Program-made: the position numbers and the translations under genes
In this document: positions 35,651 through 47,899 of the stretch, piece by piece
Layout: each line of letters starts with the position of its first letter
Numbering within the stretch: the stretch's first letter is position 1
Assembly (NCBI GenBank): GCA_963556195.1
Contig: OY744533.1
Location: 47,915,749 to 47,979,748 of the forward strand
DNA length: 64,000 nt
Reading direction: 5' to 3'
DNA from: Sepiola atlantica
Lineage: Eukaryota; Mollusca; Cephalopoda; Sepiida; Sepiolidae
Notes under the pieces: model-generated
Databases searched by the model: none
What the model saw: only the letters and a program-made list of their open reading frames with translations
Told to the model about the DNA's origin: nothing

Positions 35651-36544
35651 ATTAACTGGTCTTACCATCTACAATAAAATATGTTGACAGAAAACATTAT
35701 CCTTATACTTCAAGAAGCGGATATAGCGCCAATGAATTTGGAACATCACACTAACTTTCGCCGACACGGGAAGATTTTAATTATTATCATAAAGCATTTT
35801 TCCAAGCTTCTTAAGCTTTTCACGTATTTGATGGAATATATATTTACATGGCAAGAATAAAATGATCTAATGATCGATGTGAAAATCTTTTAGTTGTGAG
35901 ATGATTGGTCTGGAAAAACGTCAGGATGAAGAAGATAACTTGGTAAAGTTATCCGTGTTTGGACACATCTGCCTTGAATTGAATATTGAATAAGAAACGG
36001 GTCACCATCTTCCAAAAAAATACAAACATCCTCACAAAAATACAAATCAACTTCATTCAAACGGAACACTGGGGCGTAAAGAGAGTTGTTTGGTAGGCTG
36101 GCTTTTCTTGATAACAGAATGTGGTATCCTGGAGTTCTATCTCGCATCGCCGTTTCTAGCTAAGAAACAAGAACAGGATAATACGTTTTGTCGTTATGAG
36201 ATCGAATCAGGAACTGAATTGTCTTTTGGTGCCAACTTCCTTAGCGCACATTGATCTGTTGAGCCTGCGCTGTCGTGTGCTCACGCTTATGCAATTTTAT
36301 AAGTCTAGACGCTACTACGCATGCACCAAGCCGGACCACATCTCAACATAACGAAAGATATTGCGCGTACAAGTACATAAACTAGATCTATCATGACACT
36401 GATACAATCGTATTTACAAGAGATATTATTTAAAAAGTAGTGAGAACACAGCACACATGTTAATTTTATGTTTATGTTCGCAATTTACATTTTTCAAAAT
36501 AGGACATTATCAAATGAAAGAATAATAAAAAGTCTATCCATTCA
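35651..36544. other. Unassigned, one odd open frame
   Basis: A minus-strand frame of 85 codons at 36147-35890 starts with an ATG and has balanced, protein-like composition (aromatic, acidic, two Cys). No family is recognised. The rest is AT-rich. It lies directly upstream (minus sense) of the LINE, so it could be displaced ORF sequence. Confidence 0.3.
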
Positions 36545-37063
36545 AAATAATTAATTTTTATTGACTGTAGAACCATGTTGCCCCACTCGATGACCGTCGA
36601 CCCAACGTTGTATTTCCGTGGCCATCTTCTTTGTCTTCATCGTCTAGCCGAGTCGTCTATCCGCTGACGAATCGTCGAGGACATAGCACTGGTCCACAAG
36701 TTAAATAAAAGAAACACAACTCTCGAGAAAGAACACAAACACATATACGTTGTATATAATTTAGTTTGAACATCTAGTGTGTGTGACACCGTCACGGACT
36801 TCGAGATCCTATTGTCGTTGCTCAAGTCGTCAGCTCATCTCATCGTTTTCCCGGTCCGATCCGCTCTCTCGGGAGGTTCGATCCTAACTGCTCGGCTTCT
36901 CCCCGAAACCCAAATTTGTCAACTTTTTGTCATAAGCTTTACTGTGGTCAGTTGTCGTAAAACTAACCTACCTTACTCTAGTCAGATGTTGTAAAACACT
37001 GTCACTCCTAAATGTCGTGTCCGGTATTCTTTTCTTAGTCACCTGTCCTGAACAATGGAAATT
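36545..37063. other. GC-richer block, possible element terminus
   Basis: Clearly richer in CpG than its surroundings. It contains 'GTTAAATAAAAGAAAC' near 36700 and a B-box-like GGTTCGATCC near 36874. An LTR or SINE end is possible. I see no terminal repeat or second copy that would decide it. Confidence 0.3.
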
Positions 37064-37197
37064 GACCACTCCCGCATTTCCTTTTGTCTCTGTCGATGAG
37101 TCACTTCCTATTCTCGCGGCCTTCATTACTGACCACTCCCACATTTCTTTTGTCTCTGTCGATGAGTCACTTCCTATCCTCACGTCTTTCATTGTAT
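37064..37197 (+). repeat. 67-bp tandem duplication
   Basis: Two adjacent copies begin with GACCACTCCC at 37064 and 37131. They agree over nearly the whole unit, including 'TTTTGTCTCTGTCGATGAGT' and 'CACTTCCTAT'. Each contains TGAGTCA (37097-37103 and 37163-37169). Confidence 0.9.
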
Positions 37198-38245
37198 CAC
37201 ATGACAACTAGTTAAAAGAATACATAATAAAGTGTGCCAATGAATTAGAGTTGGAAGACTTCGAGAACGTCGTAGGAGAAATAAAGTGTTTTGTCAGTAA
37301 ACCAAAATAGAGTAAACATGTTCATTTCGGCGGTCGCCTTGTGCGTTTTCATGTGTGTAAATTTGCTAAACATGTAGATATGTGTGAATTAGGGTACATT
37401 TTTTTAGTTAGAGTGTGCATGTACGAACTGTCTACACGCGTTCGTTTAGCGGTTTGTATAAGCTGTCACTATGATTAGTAGTTAATGCGTGCCTCTCGTT
37501 ATGTCTGCCGAGACCCTCGGCAAGGAGCCGAAGTTAGCTTTTAAAGAGGTACCCACGTGCATTGCATGTAGGAGAAAATTACCGGAAAAGATAAAGAAAA
37601 GCGCTGTGTTTGGGTTGTTATCTTACACGCGGGAGTTGCGCTTCTCTAGTTGACAGAAAAAAATTGCTGATTGGAGATTTTGTCCAATCGAGAGTCGATA
37701 CATAAAAACAACATTCACTGCGCTGCTGCTTCGAACAATATCATTACGGGAAAGAAAATGGAATTTAATGATGCAGTGACCAATATTATGCCGAAACGCA
37801 ACATCTATTATAACCGACCTATTTTATCTGATTAAATTAACACAAATAACTATTCAACTTATATATTGGGGGATTAGTGTGTTAATACCTTTTCACACAG
37901 TATTATGTATCCAAATAAACACAAAAATCGACAAAGTTTAAACTGGACATAAACAATGTTATCTATTAGGCCAAATAACGATTTACCTTTCGTTGAAGTT
38001 AGTATTATCCGGAATAAATAAGAGAAGAAAGGCAAATGATGATATGGTCTCGAGAAGATGTTAGAGGGGCAGCAAAAAAAAACAAGAAAGAAAAATAATC
38101 TAAACGAGTGAGGCATTTTTATACCTGGTACTTTTTAGGAATAAGTATCCAAGTAAATGTCAGTACTACGTCATTAATTCTGAGTTTCACTTGAGTTGTT
38201 CGAGACTAGAAAACGTTAACGAACTTCACCGAAAAAATGGAATGT
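37198..38245. other. No gene recognised
   Basis: 37210-37860 is mixed sequence with no motif. 37870-38120 is AT-rich. Confidence 0.45.
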
Positions 38246-38304
38246 ATTATTATTATCATTATTATTATTATCATTATTATTATTATCATTGTTGTTGTTG
38301 TTGC

Positions 38305-38335
<31 letters not shown>

Positions 38336-38358
38336 GCTGCTGCTGTTGTTGTTATTAT
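38246..38358. repeat. Compound (ATT)n/(ATC)/(GTT)n trinucleotide tract
   Basis: ATT units interrupted by ATC pass into a GTT tract with GCT variants. The poly-Tyr/poly-Cys reading frame is an artefact. Confidence 0.95.
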
Positions 38359-38645
38359 TGCGAAGAAGTTATTTAGCGAAAGAAACTTTTGATTTTATCT
38401 TGTATTTAAGTGTATTCTATAATGTTATTTCGGTATTTCTATTTATATAGAGTTGTTTTTTTTTACACTAACCCTAAACTAACATTAATCTAATCCTAAG
38501 GTAAACACAAACTAACCCTTACCTAATCGTTTTAGTCAATGTAAATGAAAGGTATAAGAATATAAAAGTTATGCAGCTATAAAAGTTACAAAAGTAATAA
38601 GGGTATGCAAAAATATACGTAAACATCGGAACTTGACCATTCGAA

Positions 38646-38917
38646 TTATTATTATTTAATTATTATTATTTGTTTATTATTATTTTTTTATTATTATTTT
38701 TTTATTATTATTTCTTTATTATTATTTTTTTATTATTATTTTTTTATTATTATTTCTTTATTATTATTTGTTTGTTATTATTTGTTTATTGTTATTTGTT
38801 TATTATTATTTGTTTATTATTATTTGTTTATTATTATTTGTTTATTATTATTTGTTTATTATTATTTGTTTATTATTATTTGTTTATTATTATTTGTTTA
38901 TTATTATTTGTTTATTA
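38646..38917. repeat. 14-bp minisatellite
   Basis: About 19 units of TTTGTTTATTATTA. The first five or so are T-enriched variants ('TTTTTTTATTATTA', 'TTTCTTTATTATTA'), and later ones are almost identical. Long Phe/Leu/Tyr open frames here are artefacts of the period. Confidence 0.95.
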
Positions 38918-38984
38918 CGCCTCCTTGGGCATCTCACCTTTAACTATCTTCTCAATTCAACTGTTTAAAAAAATTAAACTCTTA

Positions 38985-39445
38985 GTACAGTATCGATATG
39001 CAGATCAAATTCTGTTGAATATTTCATTTGACAACTCTCAAAAGTGCCCCTCAATTTCTCCCTCCTACCACTTTCTCTGAATTCATTCAACCTGATCTTA
39101 AACTGATCCACGCTATTGCTGTTCTTAATCTGATCTGACAACTTATACAAAAAACATATTACTCTGTGAGCAAAAAAACTTAACTGATTAAGAGACCTTG
39201 TTTTTGAAAACTGCCTTGACAATAACCTTCCAGATTAAGGAGAAATACTAAAAAAATGCTCACCATAGTTAAAAATACCATTAATTATCTTGAAAGTCTC
39301 AATCATATCACCTCTCATTCTTCTCTCCAGCAAAGTAGTCAATCCCAATTTGTCCAATCTCTCCCTGTAACTGCACCCTTTATTTTACTTATTAGTTGTG
39401 TCACCCTTCTTTGTACGCCTTCCAGTTTACATATTACATTCCAAG
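38985..39445 (-). mobile_element. CR1/L2-like LINE, C-terminal end of ORF2
   Basis: Minus-strand translation in two frames gives 'LEGVQRRVTQLISK' (39430-39390), RMRGDMIETFKIINGI (about 39325-39275), SRQFSKTRSLNQLSFFAHRV (39219-39160) and KNSNSVDQFKIRLNEFR (about 39130-39080). That order ends the ORF2 of CR1/L2-group LINEs. A single frameshift near 39250 and the lack of upstream domains mark it as a 5'-truncated, dead copy. It is distinct from the Jockey-like tails elsewhere. Confidence 0.85.
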
Positions 39446-39779
39446 TTCTGCTTGAGAGCTTTGTAGCATGCCCGATGAATAAGGTATTTACATGTTTCAA
39501 CGATTAGCGCTCCGACTACTGAGTCAAAAATGACTTTCGTATTAAGGTTCGAATCATTTGACAGGAAGGGATTGTCTTCTTCCATACTGATCATTGCAGG
39601 TTTGGAATGAAACACATGTGTATATGAGTCAATTTGAAAATAATATTGATTTATAAATAATTATATATATATATGCAATTGTGTGCTTTGAAAAATAAAT
39701 TATTTAAGTATATACTCTTTATATATCCGAAAATGTTCTAAATTGCAAGCTCAATAAAGTTTTATTACAAGCTTTAGAG
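39446..39779. other. No further element recognised
   Basis: A 62-codon minus-strand frame at 39615-39427 joins the LINE end but carries no conserved box. The rest is AT-rich. Confidence 0.4.
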
Positions 39780-39862
39780 CATATATATATATATATATAT
39801 TTATATATATTAGGTGCATTCCAATGACTAAAGGAACGTTCCTACGGTCATTTGAATGTATC

Positions 39863-39931
<69 letters not shown>
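39780..39931. repeat. (TA)n tracts flanking a short quasi-palindrome
   Basis: (TA)n at 39780-39810 and 39864-39931 enclose about 50 bp in which TGCATTCCAATGAC (39815-39828) faces GTCATTTGAATGTA (39847-39860) as an imperfect inverted repeat around the palindrome AGGAACGTTCCT (39832-39843). Confidence 0.9.
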
Positions 39932-39934
<3 letters not shown>

Positions 39935-40549
39935 AGAGTGGGAGAAAGAGAAAGTGAAAGACTGTTTAGCTATGTCAGCTTTTCAGTGTGATCAGATGAG
40001 TGAGGGCTACAAGGTGTTTCATTAAAATCAGATATTTAGGTTGAGAAATACAAAGTTTTTTAAGATGGTCAAATACTTTTATCTAATATAGTGTGTGTGT
40101 ATATATATATAAAGAATTCTATCTCATCATTTTACTAGAATTTAAACAGACTTGTAATGTACAATTTAGGCTATTACATTTCCTTGAAGAATTGTTTCTT
40201 TGTTTCATCATGCTTAATGCTGGTAGGTTGACCTAGATAGTGGCATACTTTCTTCTACATATAAGAACATTATTGATGAATAAAAAACAGATATCTTTTT
40301 AAGTCAACATTTCAAGTCATGTGGGTTGAGATAAAATCATTTATATTTCGTAAAGAACTTAGAATTAAAGCCATTCAGTATTGATTTCTTATCTATAAGG
40401 CTGCCAGTAATGTGTCAGTCTATGTAACACCTCTTCAGTGAGTGTTCAGCAATATTAGTAAAATACATAACATTGACGGTCAGGTGTGTTGACAACGGAA
40501 CCAGACGGTTGGAGTCGCCACTGATTATATACATAGATATATATATATT

Positions 40550-40554
<5 letters not shown>
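39932..40554. other. No feature recognised
   Basis: AT-rich with a short TG/TA tract near 40090-40110. Confidence 0.5.
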
Positions 40555-40629
<75 letters not shown>

Positions 40630-40641
40630 AGAGAGAGAGAA
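40555..40641. repeat. (TA)n-(GA)n compound microsatellite
   Basis: TA units to about 40588, then GA to 40620, a G run and more GA. Confidence 0.97.
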
Positions 40642-40791
40642 TTTTTAGTATACATTATAGTCGATAAAGGATTAAACGGATTAGTATAAATAATTACACG
40701 GACACATCTCTAAACTCAGTCAATATTTCGGTCGTGTTTAAAAGACCTTAATCTTTGGCGTTGAAGGATTTTATTGAGCACCTCTACACCA

Positions 40792-40792
<1 letters not shown>

Positions 40793-40861
<69 letters not shown>

Positions 40862-40889
40862 TGTCTCTGTCTCTGTCTCTTTCTTTCTT

Positions 40890-40935
<46 letters not shown>
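40793..40935. repeat. (CT)n-(TA)n-(CT)n-(TA)n compound microsatellite
   Basis: A near mirror of the tract at 40555-40641 in composition: CT units, TA units to 40856, CT-rich spacer, then TA to 40935. The last tract abuts the 3' end of the Penelope-like copy C. Confidence 0.95.
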
Positions 40936-40937
<2 letters not shown>

Positions 40938-43020
40938 ATATTAAAATATATCTATGAAAATTAGGCTACACAGAGGCATCTATATTTATTCCCCGTGTGG
41001 GATCATCATGCTAAGTGTACAGAGTTTGTTTATTGATTGTTTTTATATATCTAGATAGTGTTTGGTTTAGTTAACTAACCAATCAGATTCCTTGTTATTT
41101 CGCTCTCGAGGCTAATGTTTCGATTAGCAAATAGCTGAACTTCTCCCACAAAAGTCCTGCTCGAACTTTACTTGATACCCTTTATTTGGTTTTATGTGTG
41201 TGCTGCGTATCTCTTTTTGTAAAGGTGTCAAATTAATAAGTGCCCTTATTTTCTTAGCACGTGCGTGATTGGAATACTTTTTTTTCTATTTATTTTTGAT
41301 TCGTTGCTACCTTAGATGTTGATTTTGTTTTTAATTTATTTATTTGTTATGTATATGGTTATCATGCAGTAAAGTTTATTTCATGTCAACACATTTATTG
41401 CTAGTTCGCTACAGTTTAGTTAGTTTTATATTTCAAACTTCTCATTGAAATATAATCGACAGGGGTCATCTAAATATCAGCATGTACTGACCCATCGTAA
41501 TATTTTACACACGATTATTGGTAAGCGCCCGAGATCGTTGAGTTTCCAGTAATGGTTCGCTAATGATGTTCTGAATCGGTGCTTTTGTTATTGAATGTGT
41601 TTTTATGGTTGTTATACCTGTTTTTATAAATAGGGGGTTTCTTTTACGTAGTATATTTCTTATTCGGTTTTTCTTTGACAATATTTGTGCCTTAGTTAAC
41701 GATGTTGCTATTTAAGCAGTTATTTTGTGGTGTACAAAGGGCATGAGTTGTCCAGTTACAGTTTTCCTCTTCATTATAAACTTTCTTACTTTTATTTGTG
41801 CAATTACTATTAGAGTTTGTGTTATTACTATTTTTAGTGCTATATTATTGTTCTTCTTAATGTTATTGTTATTTTTGTTAGATTTATCACTCTTTACGGA
41901 TTTTGTTTTCATGTTTTATTTACTACTCTTATTTAATATTTTTTATTGTGTGTTTTGATTATTATTTCTAACGTTGTACTGCAGCTGTAGAAAAGATATT
42001 TTTATTGAATATTTTGTACAAGGAGTTTGTTACGGGGAAGTGTTTTTTAATTAAATTTATAAATTTCTTGCCAAGTATAGTTTTTAGCATCCGGTTTTAT
42101 GATGGCGTAAACAAAATAATATTTCTCTTTCTTCTCTTTTTTATTCTTATAATTATTTGTATCTTGTTGCTTATATTTGATCTCGAAATTTTTATAGTCA
42201 CTAGTTTTTAGGCCTGTGTTGTAAATGTTGCTTGAATTATTAAATACATTTTTTCGTTGCTAGAGCTATTGATAATCCAACGTTGAATAAAGATAATAAT
42301 ATGTTTAATTATTTATGAGGTGTTACTTCATGCATATTGGGTTGACGTTATCCGTTAAATATAACTTGTATGTATTTTATCTAAGTTTAAAGTGGCATCT
42401 AAAATGTGAATTATTTTTATATTAGGCCTATTTTTTTCATTTCCTGTGTATAATTTTCTTGAAGTTTTCACCCTTGACCTTGTTGGAATCCCCTTATTAC
42501 AGACAATCTACCATCTTTATACAGGCCGATATCTGTATTATCAAATATATGTGTGATGGTATATAGAATATATAACACCACAAGACCAGATCCCTCTGCA
42601 CAGTACAGAGGACCCATGGTCAAATAAAAATAGTTTGTCATATTGAACTTGTATAATTTTGTAATAATGTAGATTTCACCATTAGATATGTCGGTATATA
42701 TCTCGGCGAAATCTAGGGCGATGTTGATAGGTTCTTCGGATATAGATAGATAGAAATCGATGAAGTTAAATTGTAGAAGGTACATTTGTTTCTATGTTCG
42801 ATATTATTTACCCTAATGATTTCTTCAGTAGTATTAACCAGGTTTTTAATTTGAGATATTTTTTCATTTGCAAAATAATTTAAGAAGATATTGTTTTTCT
42901 AATCCTTCCTATTTCAAGTTGAGTCGGATAAATTAAGCGATTGCTACAATCGCTTGTGTGGTCTGTTAATAAGATATAAACTCTCTTTATGTTTTAATTT
43001 ACTAACTTGGTCGAACTTTA
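40936..43020 (-). mobile_element. Penelope-like element, copy C: reverse transcriptase, GIY-YIG remnant and 3' UTR
   Basis: Best-preserved member. In minus sense: a 'NRLIYPTQLEIG' step (42946-42903); an open frame (42785-42468) with 'FIDFYLSISEE', 'YTDISNGEI', a 'LTMGPLYCAEG' box and FDNTDIGLYKDGRLSVI, where the usual YxDD is YKDG; HILDATLNLD (42407-42378); an 'IIKHIIIFIQRW' step; a 'NCNW...NNC' Cys-rich linker near 41740; RYNNHKNTF near 41605; and CRLYFNEKFEI near 41460-41430. The 3' UTR (40936-41400) matches copies A and D. The order suits a reverse transcriptase with C-terminal GIY-YIG endonuclease. The YKDG box and many shifts show it is dead. Confidence 0.75.
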
Positions 43021-43683
43021 TTGAACTTCTTAGTTCATCACTTATTTGTTTATTTAAAAATAATTATATCTATGCAGTTGCATGTGTTGGTGTCTAGGTT
43101 TTGTAATGTGAATAATTTTTTATTGTTTAGTTATTTTATTTTATTGACGTTTCTATTTTTATTTGCTTTTACGCACATTTTGTTAGAGTTGTTTATGTAC
43201 CTAAGGATTTTATACTATTCTTTTTAAAAGTGGACCGCTATATCTCTAATTATATGTAAAAGGAAATTTTCGAAACTCATCGTAAAGTCAATCGTGGATG
43301 CGTTTTTAAGACTTGTAAAATCGTAGGATTCTTCTGTATGTAGTTGTTCATGTTTTTTAAAGAAGATGCGTATGTGCCAGCGCAAACAGCGTAGTAGTTT
43401 GGTCGCTTATTTTATTACTTTGATAATGTACACACGTTTGCTCGGTGTAATGATGTTTCTAAATGATACTTCCAGGTTAACCTTTTCCATGCTTATTTTT
43501 TCAAGTGGTGAAATAATTTCTTGTGTAAGTACTGAACTACTTGGTATAAATAGCTCATGTATATACACGTATAATGTTATAAAGTGATATAATATATTAT
43601 ACAACTCGGCCATTGTTTAATGAAAATATTAACCGCCAGAGAGAAATAGCAACGAATTTGATTGGTTAGTTATCTAGAAGAAA
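43021..43683. other. T-rich, possibly upstream part of copy C
   Basis: Composition continues that of copy C, but I could not place motifs. Short open frames overlap on both strands. Confidence 0.35.
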
Positions 43684-43688
43684 CACTA

Positions 43689-43689
<1 letters not shown>

Positions 43690-43758
<69 letters not shown>
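43690..43758. repeat. (TA)n microsatellite
   Basis: About 34 TA units. Confidence 0.97.
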
Positions 43759-43761
<3 letters not shown>

Positions 43762-44149
43762 AATCAATAACAATAATGCGTGCACTTAGCCTGATATTCC
43801 TTGCGAGCATGAAACATAAACACATTCGTGTAGCTTTCCATAAATATATTTCCATACTACTACTAAGCTCAACTCGCGTATTAAGCACTGTTAAAGTATA
43901 TATGTTGTATGATAAAATTATTATTCAAATCAATTCTACAGTGACTTTGTTGTTGTCAGGCTATGGTAGATTTCTGTTCAGTCCTAGGAGGTCAACCCTC
44001 CCAGGCATCACCTCCTTTCTGAGAAGAACACATGACCTTGTGTCTAACCTCTTGGCAATGTGGTAAATAATATGTATGCCAGAGATACCATTGCATCTAA
44101 TTAAAAACTGACTTTTAAATGAACACAAATGTACGGGATTAAAATTATG

Positions 44150-44153
<4 letters not shown>
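43759..44153. other. No gene recognised
   Basis: A plus-strand frame reads from the TA tract to 44066 (134 codons, the first part poly Tyr/Ile) without a recognised domain. Confidence 0.4.

Positions 44154-44204
<51 letters not shown>
44154..44204. repeat. (TA)n microsatellite
   Basis: About 25 TA units. Confidence 0.97.
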
Positions 44205-44208
<4 letters not shown>

Positions 44209-45164
44209 AGTAATAACATTTTTAAGTTTTAATTTTAATTTTAATTTCATCTGTAGTTTGAAATTCGTTTGAGTCTTTAAGTGTATGTTTGATTTGCTTA
44301 CCATCCCCTTCTTATTAATTACTTAGTGACATTTTTTCGAAATATGATTTAATGAAGGATTCCATGAAAAAAAGAAAATATGTTTTGTAATAAAATCTTA
44401 CGAAATGTTGACAGTTTTTTGCAACTGAAATTAAACAGTTTTATCTGTTAAAGTGTAGAAATCACGTTCATTAGACTGTACAGACAAAAACTGTATTTTG
44501 CTTTTCTATTGTAGCATTTCTGTTGTTCATAAACTGAATTTATATTGCCGGTGAAGAAGTGTAGAAGGAAGACGTAGGCCTAGGAATACTGACGGATGTA
44601 ATTTCTCAGACCCAAATGGCTAATCAACTTCCAATATCAATTTCCGATTATTATTTTAAAACAGTGTGTGCCTCTCCGCCTCGACCTGAAAACATCCACT
44701 CTGGGACTTCACTGTGAAAGTAGCCACGCTCCCAGGGCGTTTTATTCGGTGACGAGGTGATTACTTCTGCCGCTAACTTTTGAAGGTGATTCCAATCAAT
44801 TATTTTTGACAATACACTATATTTGTTTTCCCAACCAAGTGGCCCGACTTCAACCAACAATTATTTTATTTTTGACAATCATTTATGTGATGTTGTTTTC
44901 TTCTGGTCAAATAAGCGTCTGCCCTAATTCGCCCAACTTCTGTCAAATGACTTCTGTCAACTGACCTTTACTGTATATCCGGCCTGGATATTGAACACGA
45001 TAATTCGTCACTTTTTGATGTTTCCGCTTTATTGCATAGAATAGTTTAGTGGAAGTGGGAGTGAGAAATACAATCAAAACATTATTGTTTAGAAGTCAAC
45101 TTCTGTTACATTTTTATTCGCAAATTGTCAAAGGTTATACATTTTCTGCCTTTACCGGTTCTGT
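44205..45164. other. No gene recognised
   Basis: Mixed sequence. 44660-44850 is somewhat richer in GC and open for 69 codons on the minus strand without a motif. A short direct repeat of 'AATTATTTTTGACAAT' occurs at about 44797 and 44863. Confidence 0.45.
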
Positions 45165-45300
45165 GTTACTATTGGTCACTAATTATCAAGGCCTAGAGCA
45201 ACTCGAGGATAGGGTTAATGAGACGGAATAACTGCCAGACAAGATAGTGAGAAACCTTATGAGAGTATTACTATTAAGCAATGGCATGAACTGCGTTTGT
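45165..45300 (-). mobile_element. LINE 3' end fragment
   Basis: 'GGTCACTAATTATCAAGGCC', then 'CTCGAGGATAGGGTTAATGA' and 'GACGGAATAACTGCCAG', is the reverse of the Jockey-like LINE 3' terminus. Confidence 0.7.
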
Positions 45301-45894
45301 TTACTTATGATTCGGTTTAGGACAATATTATATTAGCTGCGTCTGATTCACAAAAACTGAGATATAGCATGTCTAATGATTCAATAAATATATAATATTG
45401 AAATAGACTTAAATAGTATTTCACATTATACTAAAGTTACGTTTCATTCGAAATACAATATGTTCAGAGGTTACATACTTTTGCCTTCACCGATTTAATT
45501 TTCGTTAATTTTTCTAAACAACCCGAGAACGTGCAAACGTGTTGTTTCCAATTGTTAGACGATCATGACTGTGTGTGTATTTATAAGAATTACTTTCATT
45601 TTTGTTTCGCCCATGGAGAGCCCCGTTAATGTATAAAATAAAAGTAAACGTACGTGTATCCATCTCGCTTCAATAATCAAGTACGCAGATTTCATTTTCA
45701 TGAACAAAGAAAGATGATTGATCTTAATAATAACTGATAATAACAAAAATGAAAGGAAGGAATACACACTCATGCACATTTAAATTGTACAAGCAATAAA
45801 GTAATAGATTAATCTCGATAATATCTTATAATAATAAAAAGGAAGGAAATATTTTCTATTTTTGACATAGACACAAATATATTCCCTTATCATT
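45301..45894. other. No feature recognised
   Basis: AT-rich, nothing identified. Confidence 0.5.
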
Positions 45895-45916
45895 ATTATT
45901 AGTAGTAGTAGTAGCC

Positions 45917-45985
<69 letters not shown>
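45895..45985. repeat. (ATT)n microsatellite with a short (GTA) lead
   Basis: GTA units, one interruption, then about 22 ATT units. The 174-codon minus-strand frame at 46304-45780 includes a poly-Ile run from this tract and no recognised domain. Confidence 0.97.
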
Positions 45986-45987
<2 letters not shown>

Positions 45988-47519
45988 CCAGAACAAGTGA
46001 AAGAGGTTTTGTCTTCTTTTATATTAATTATTTTTGTCTTCTTATTGATTAGTCTTGTCTTCTTTATTATCGATGAGTTTTTTCGTCTTTTCTTATCGAC
46101 ACAGGAAGAGAGACAAAGGGAGCGAGGGAGTGTTTTTTTCTGATCAATTAGTTTCACTGATTTCAAGTAATGAATAAGAATTAACTTGCGGAACGGTAGC
46201 GAGCGGCTAAAGCCTATTAGTTTAGAAACATGTGTGTAACAAAATGTTGCAATTTCTTTGCCAAATAAAAGGAAAGTGTTGTAGCATTTAATTATACAAA
46301 ACACGTATGAATTACATTAAGTAATGTTTTCTTCAGTGCCTTCTTTTATTATGAAAATTATTTATGCTTTACTAAATGTGCATTTAAACGAAACGTTCTG
46401 TAGTATTAAAATAGATCAAATAACGTATATCTAAGTATACGCACAGAAACAGCCACGAGCATTTACTTTTTTAATTTAAAGAAAATTGTTAAAATGATAA
46501 GTCAACGTGAAATTTTGGATAATGTATTTTCTATCAAATAACTGTTTGAATTTAAGTATGAAAGCGAAAGCATAATATCAATATAATAGGAAGTTTGATT
46601 ACAGATTCACCAAGTGAATGGGGACACCATTAAGAAACGGAACGATTTCATGGGATAATCATCTCTGTTAATTATCAATGAATATAAACCCTGACTCTCG
46701 GGAAACATATGTTACTAAACGAATTATCAGGTTGGATAAAATATGTAATCGGCGAAATATGTAATCGACGAAATTCATTGGAATTTATTTTTTTGTAAAT
46801 AAGACCGATTGAAAAATGATATAAATCACTGGATATATAACGATTTGTCAGATCAATTATAATTCTGCCTTATTTCGAGAATATGACTGACTTAATTTTT
46901 ATATATTATATTATAATATATATATACATGTGTGTGTGTGTGTGCGTGTATGCGTGCGCGTGCGTTTTAGGGTTATACATGGAATTGGCTTATAGTTATA
47001 GTTAAACACTATATTTTCATTTTGCTACATGTTTGTAAGGTGTTTGACGGAGAAATACCTCTCTTGTTTTGAAATTCGCATCCTTCTCTTTCTCATCTGA
47101 AAATGTATTCTACGTCTTTAGTTGTATAAAAAATATATATATTATAAATCAAACTTTGGTAGGTCACAACTGATATTTGGGCATTTATTAACAAGCTGTC
47201 ATTCAAGATCACAACTGTTTCGAGAAAGAGATTATGGACATCCGCTGGGGTCAAGAAATGCTAATCACATAACCTCTCACTTGTTTGTGTCACACTAACA
47301 CCTGGTGGTCCTAAACATGTCCACAATCTCTAAATGATTGGTAGTTTAATTGATCTCCAAATCGAACCTAGAAATCAGCCGTTAGATTTGATTTGTATGT
47401 TTTATTCACGGTGGATCAAGACATTTTGGGCAATCAAGACACGTATAGCCATCGATTTTTGTATTAGATTTGTCCAACACAAAGTGACTATTTTACGCAT
47501 AAGCTTAGATAAATCGTGA
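45986..47519. other. No gene recognised
   Basis: AT-rich, with a TA/TG/CG-variant tract at 46905-46965. No element identified. Confidence 0.5.
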
Positions 47520-47890
47520 CTTGATACCTATCTTCCGGCAGAGTATTTCATACCGGCCCAGGTTCGACCAGCCTTTATTACACCAAATCACAGGCTGACT
47601 TGCTCTTAAATGATGCACCATTCCAGACATTACCTCCCCCTTCGAGATGGGCGTTGGGTTATTGCGGATCCCCTGAGACTAAGTAACAGGGGAATTCCAA
47701 CAAGTCCGTTTACAGCTATTTTTGTATCAGCAAGAGTGCCCCTTGCAAGGAGCTTGCCTTCCTCCACCGCCCGGCCTTGTGCCCCATATTGCAGCAATTG
47801 GATACACATAAATAGCCTATTTTTCTCCATTGTGCAATTAAGATCCGACAGGATTCAAACTCGGTAAAACTATGTACATAATCAAATGTC
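47520..47890. other. GC-richer block with tRNA-like B-box phrases
   Basis: Both strands open for 60-85 codons. GAGTTTGAATCCTG (minus strand, about 47862-47849) and GGTTCGACCAGCC (plus, 47561) resemble B boxes, but no matching A box or second copy is seen. Unclassified repeat or SINE remnant. Confidence 0.3.
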
Positions 47891-47899
47891 TTGGCCATA

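Noticed and set aside
38670..39080. 136-codon plus-strand open frame
   Set aside because: Produced by the 14-bp minisatellite, whose three-unit period has no stop in that frame.
45780..46304. 174-codon minus-strand frame
   Set aside because: Contains a long poly-Ile run from (ATT)n. The remainder is Lys/Ser/Ile-rich without a recognisable motif.
47610..47898. Overlapping frames on both strands in a GC-richer block
   Set aside because: Both strands open with no domain; more likely a repeat fragment with fewer stops because of its composition.
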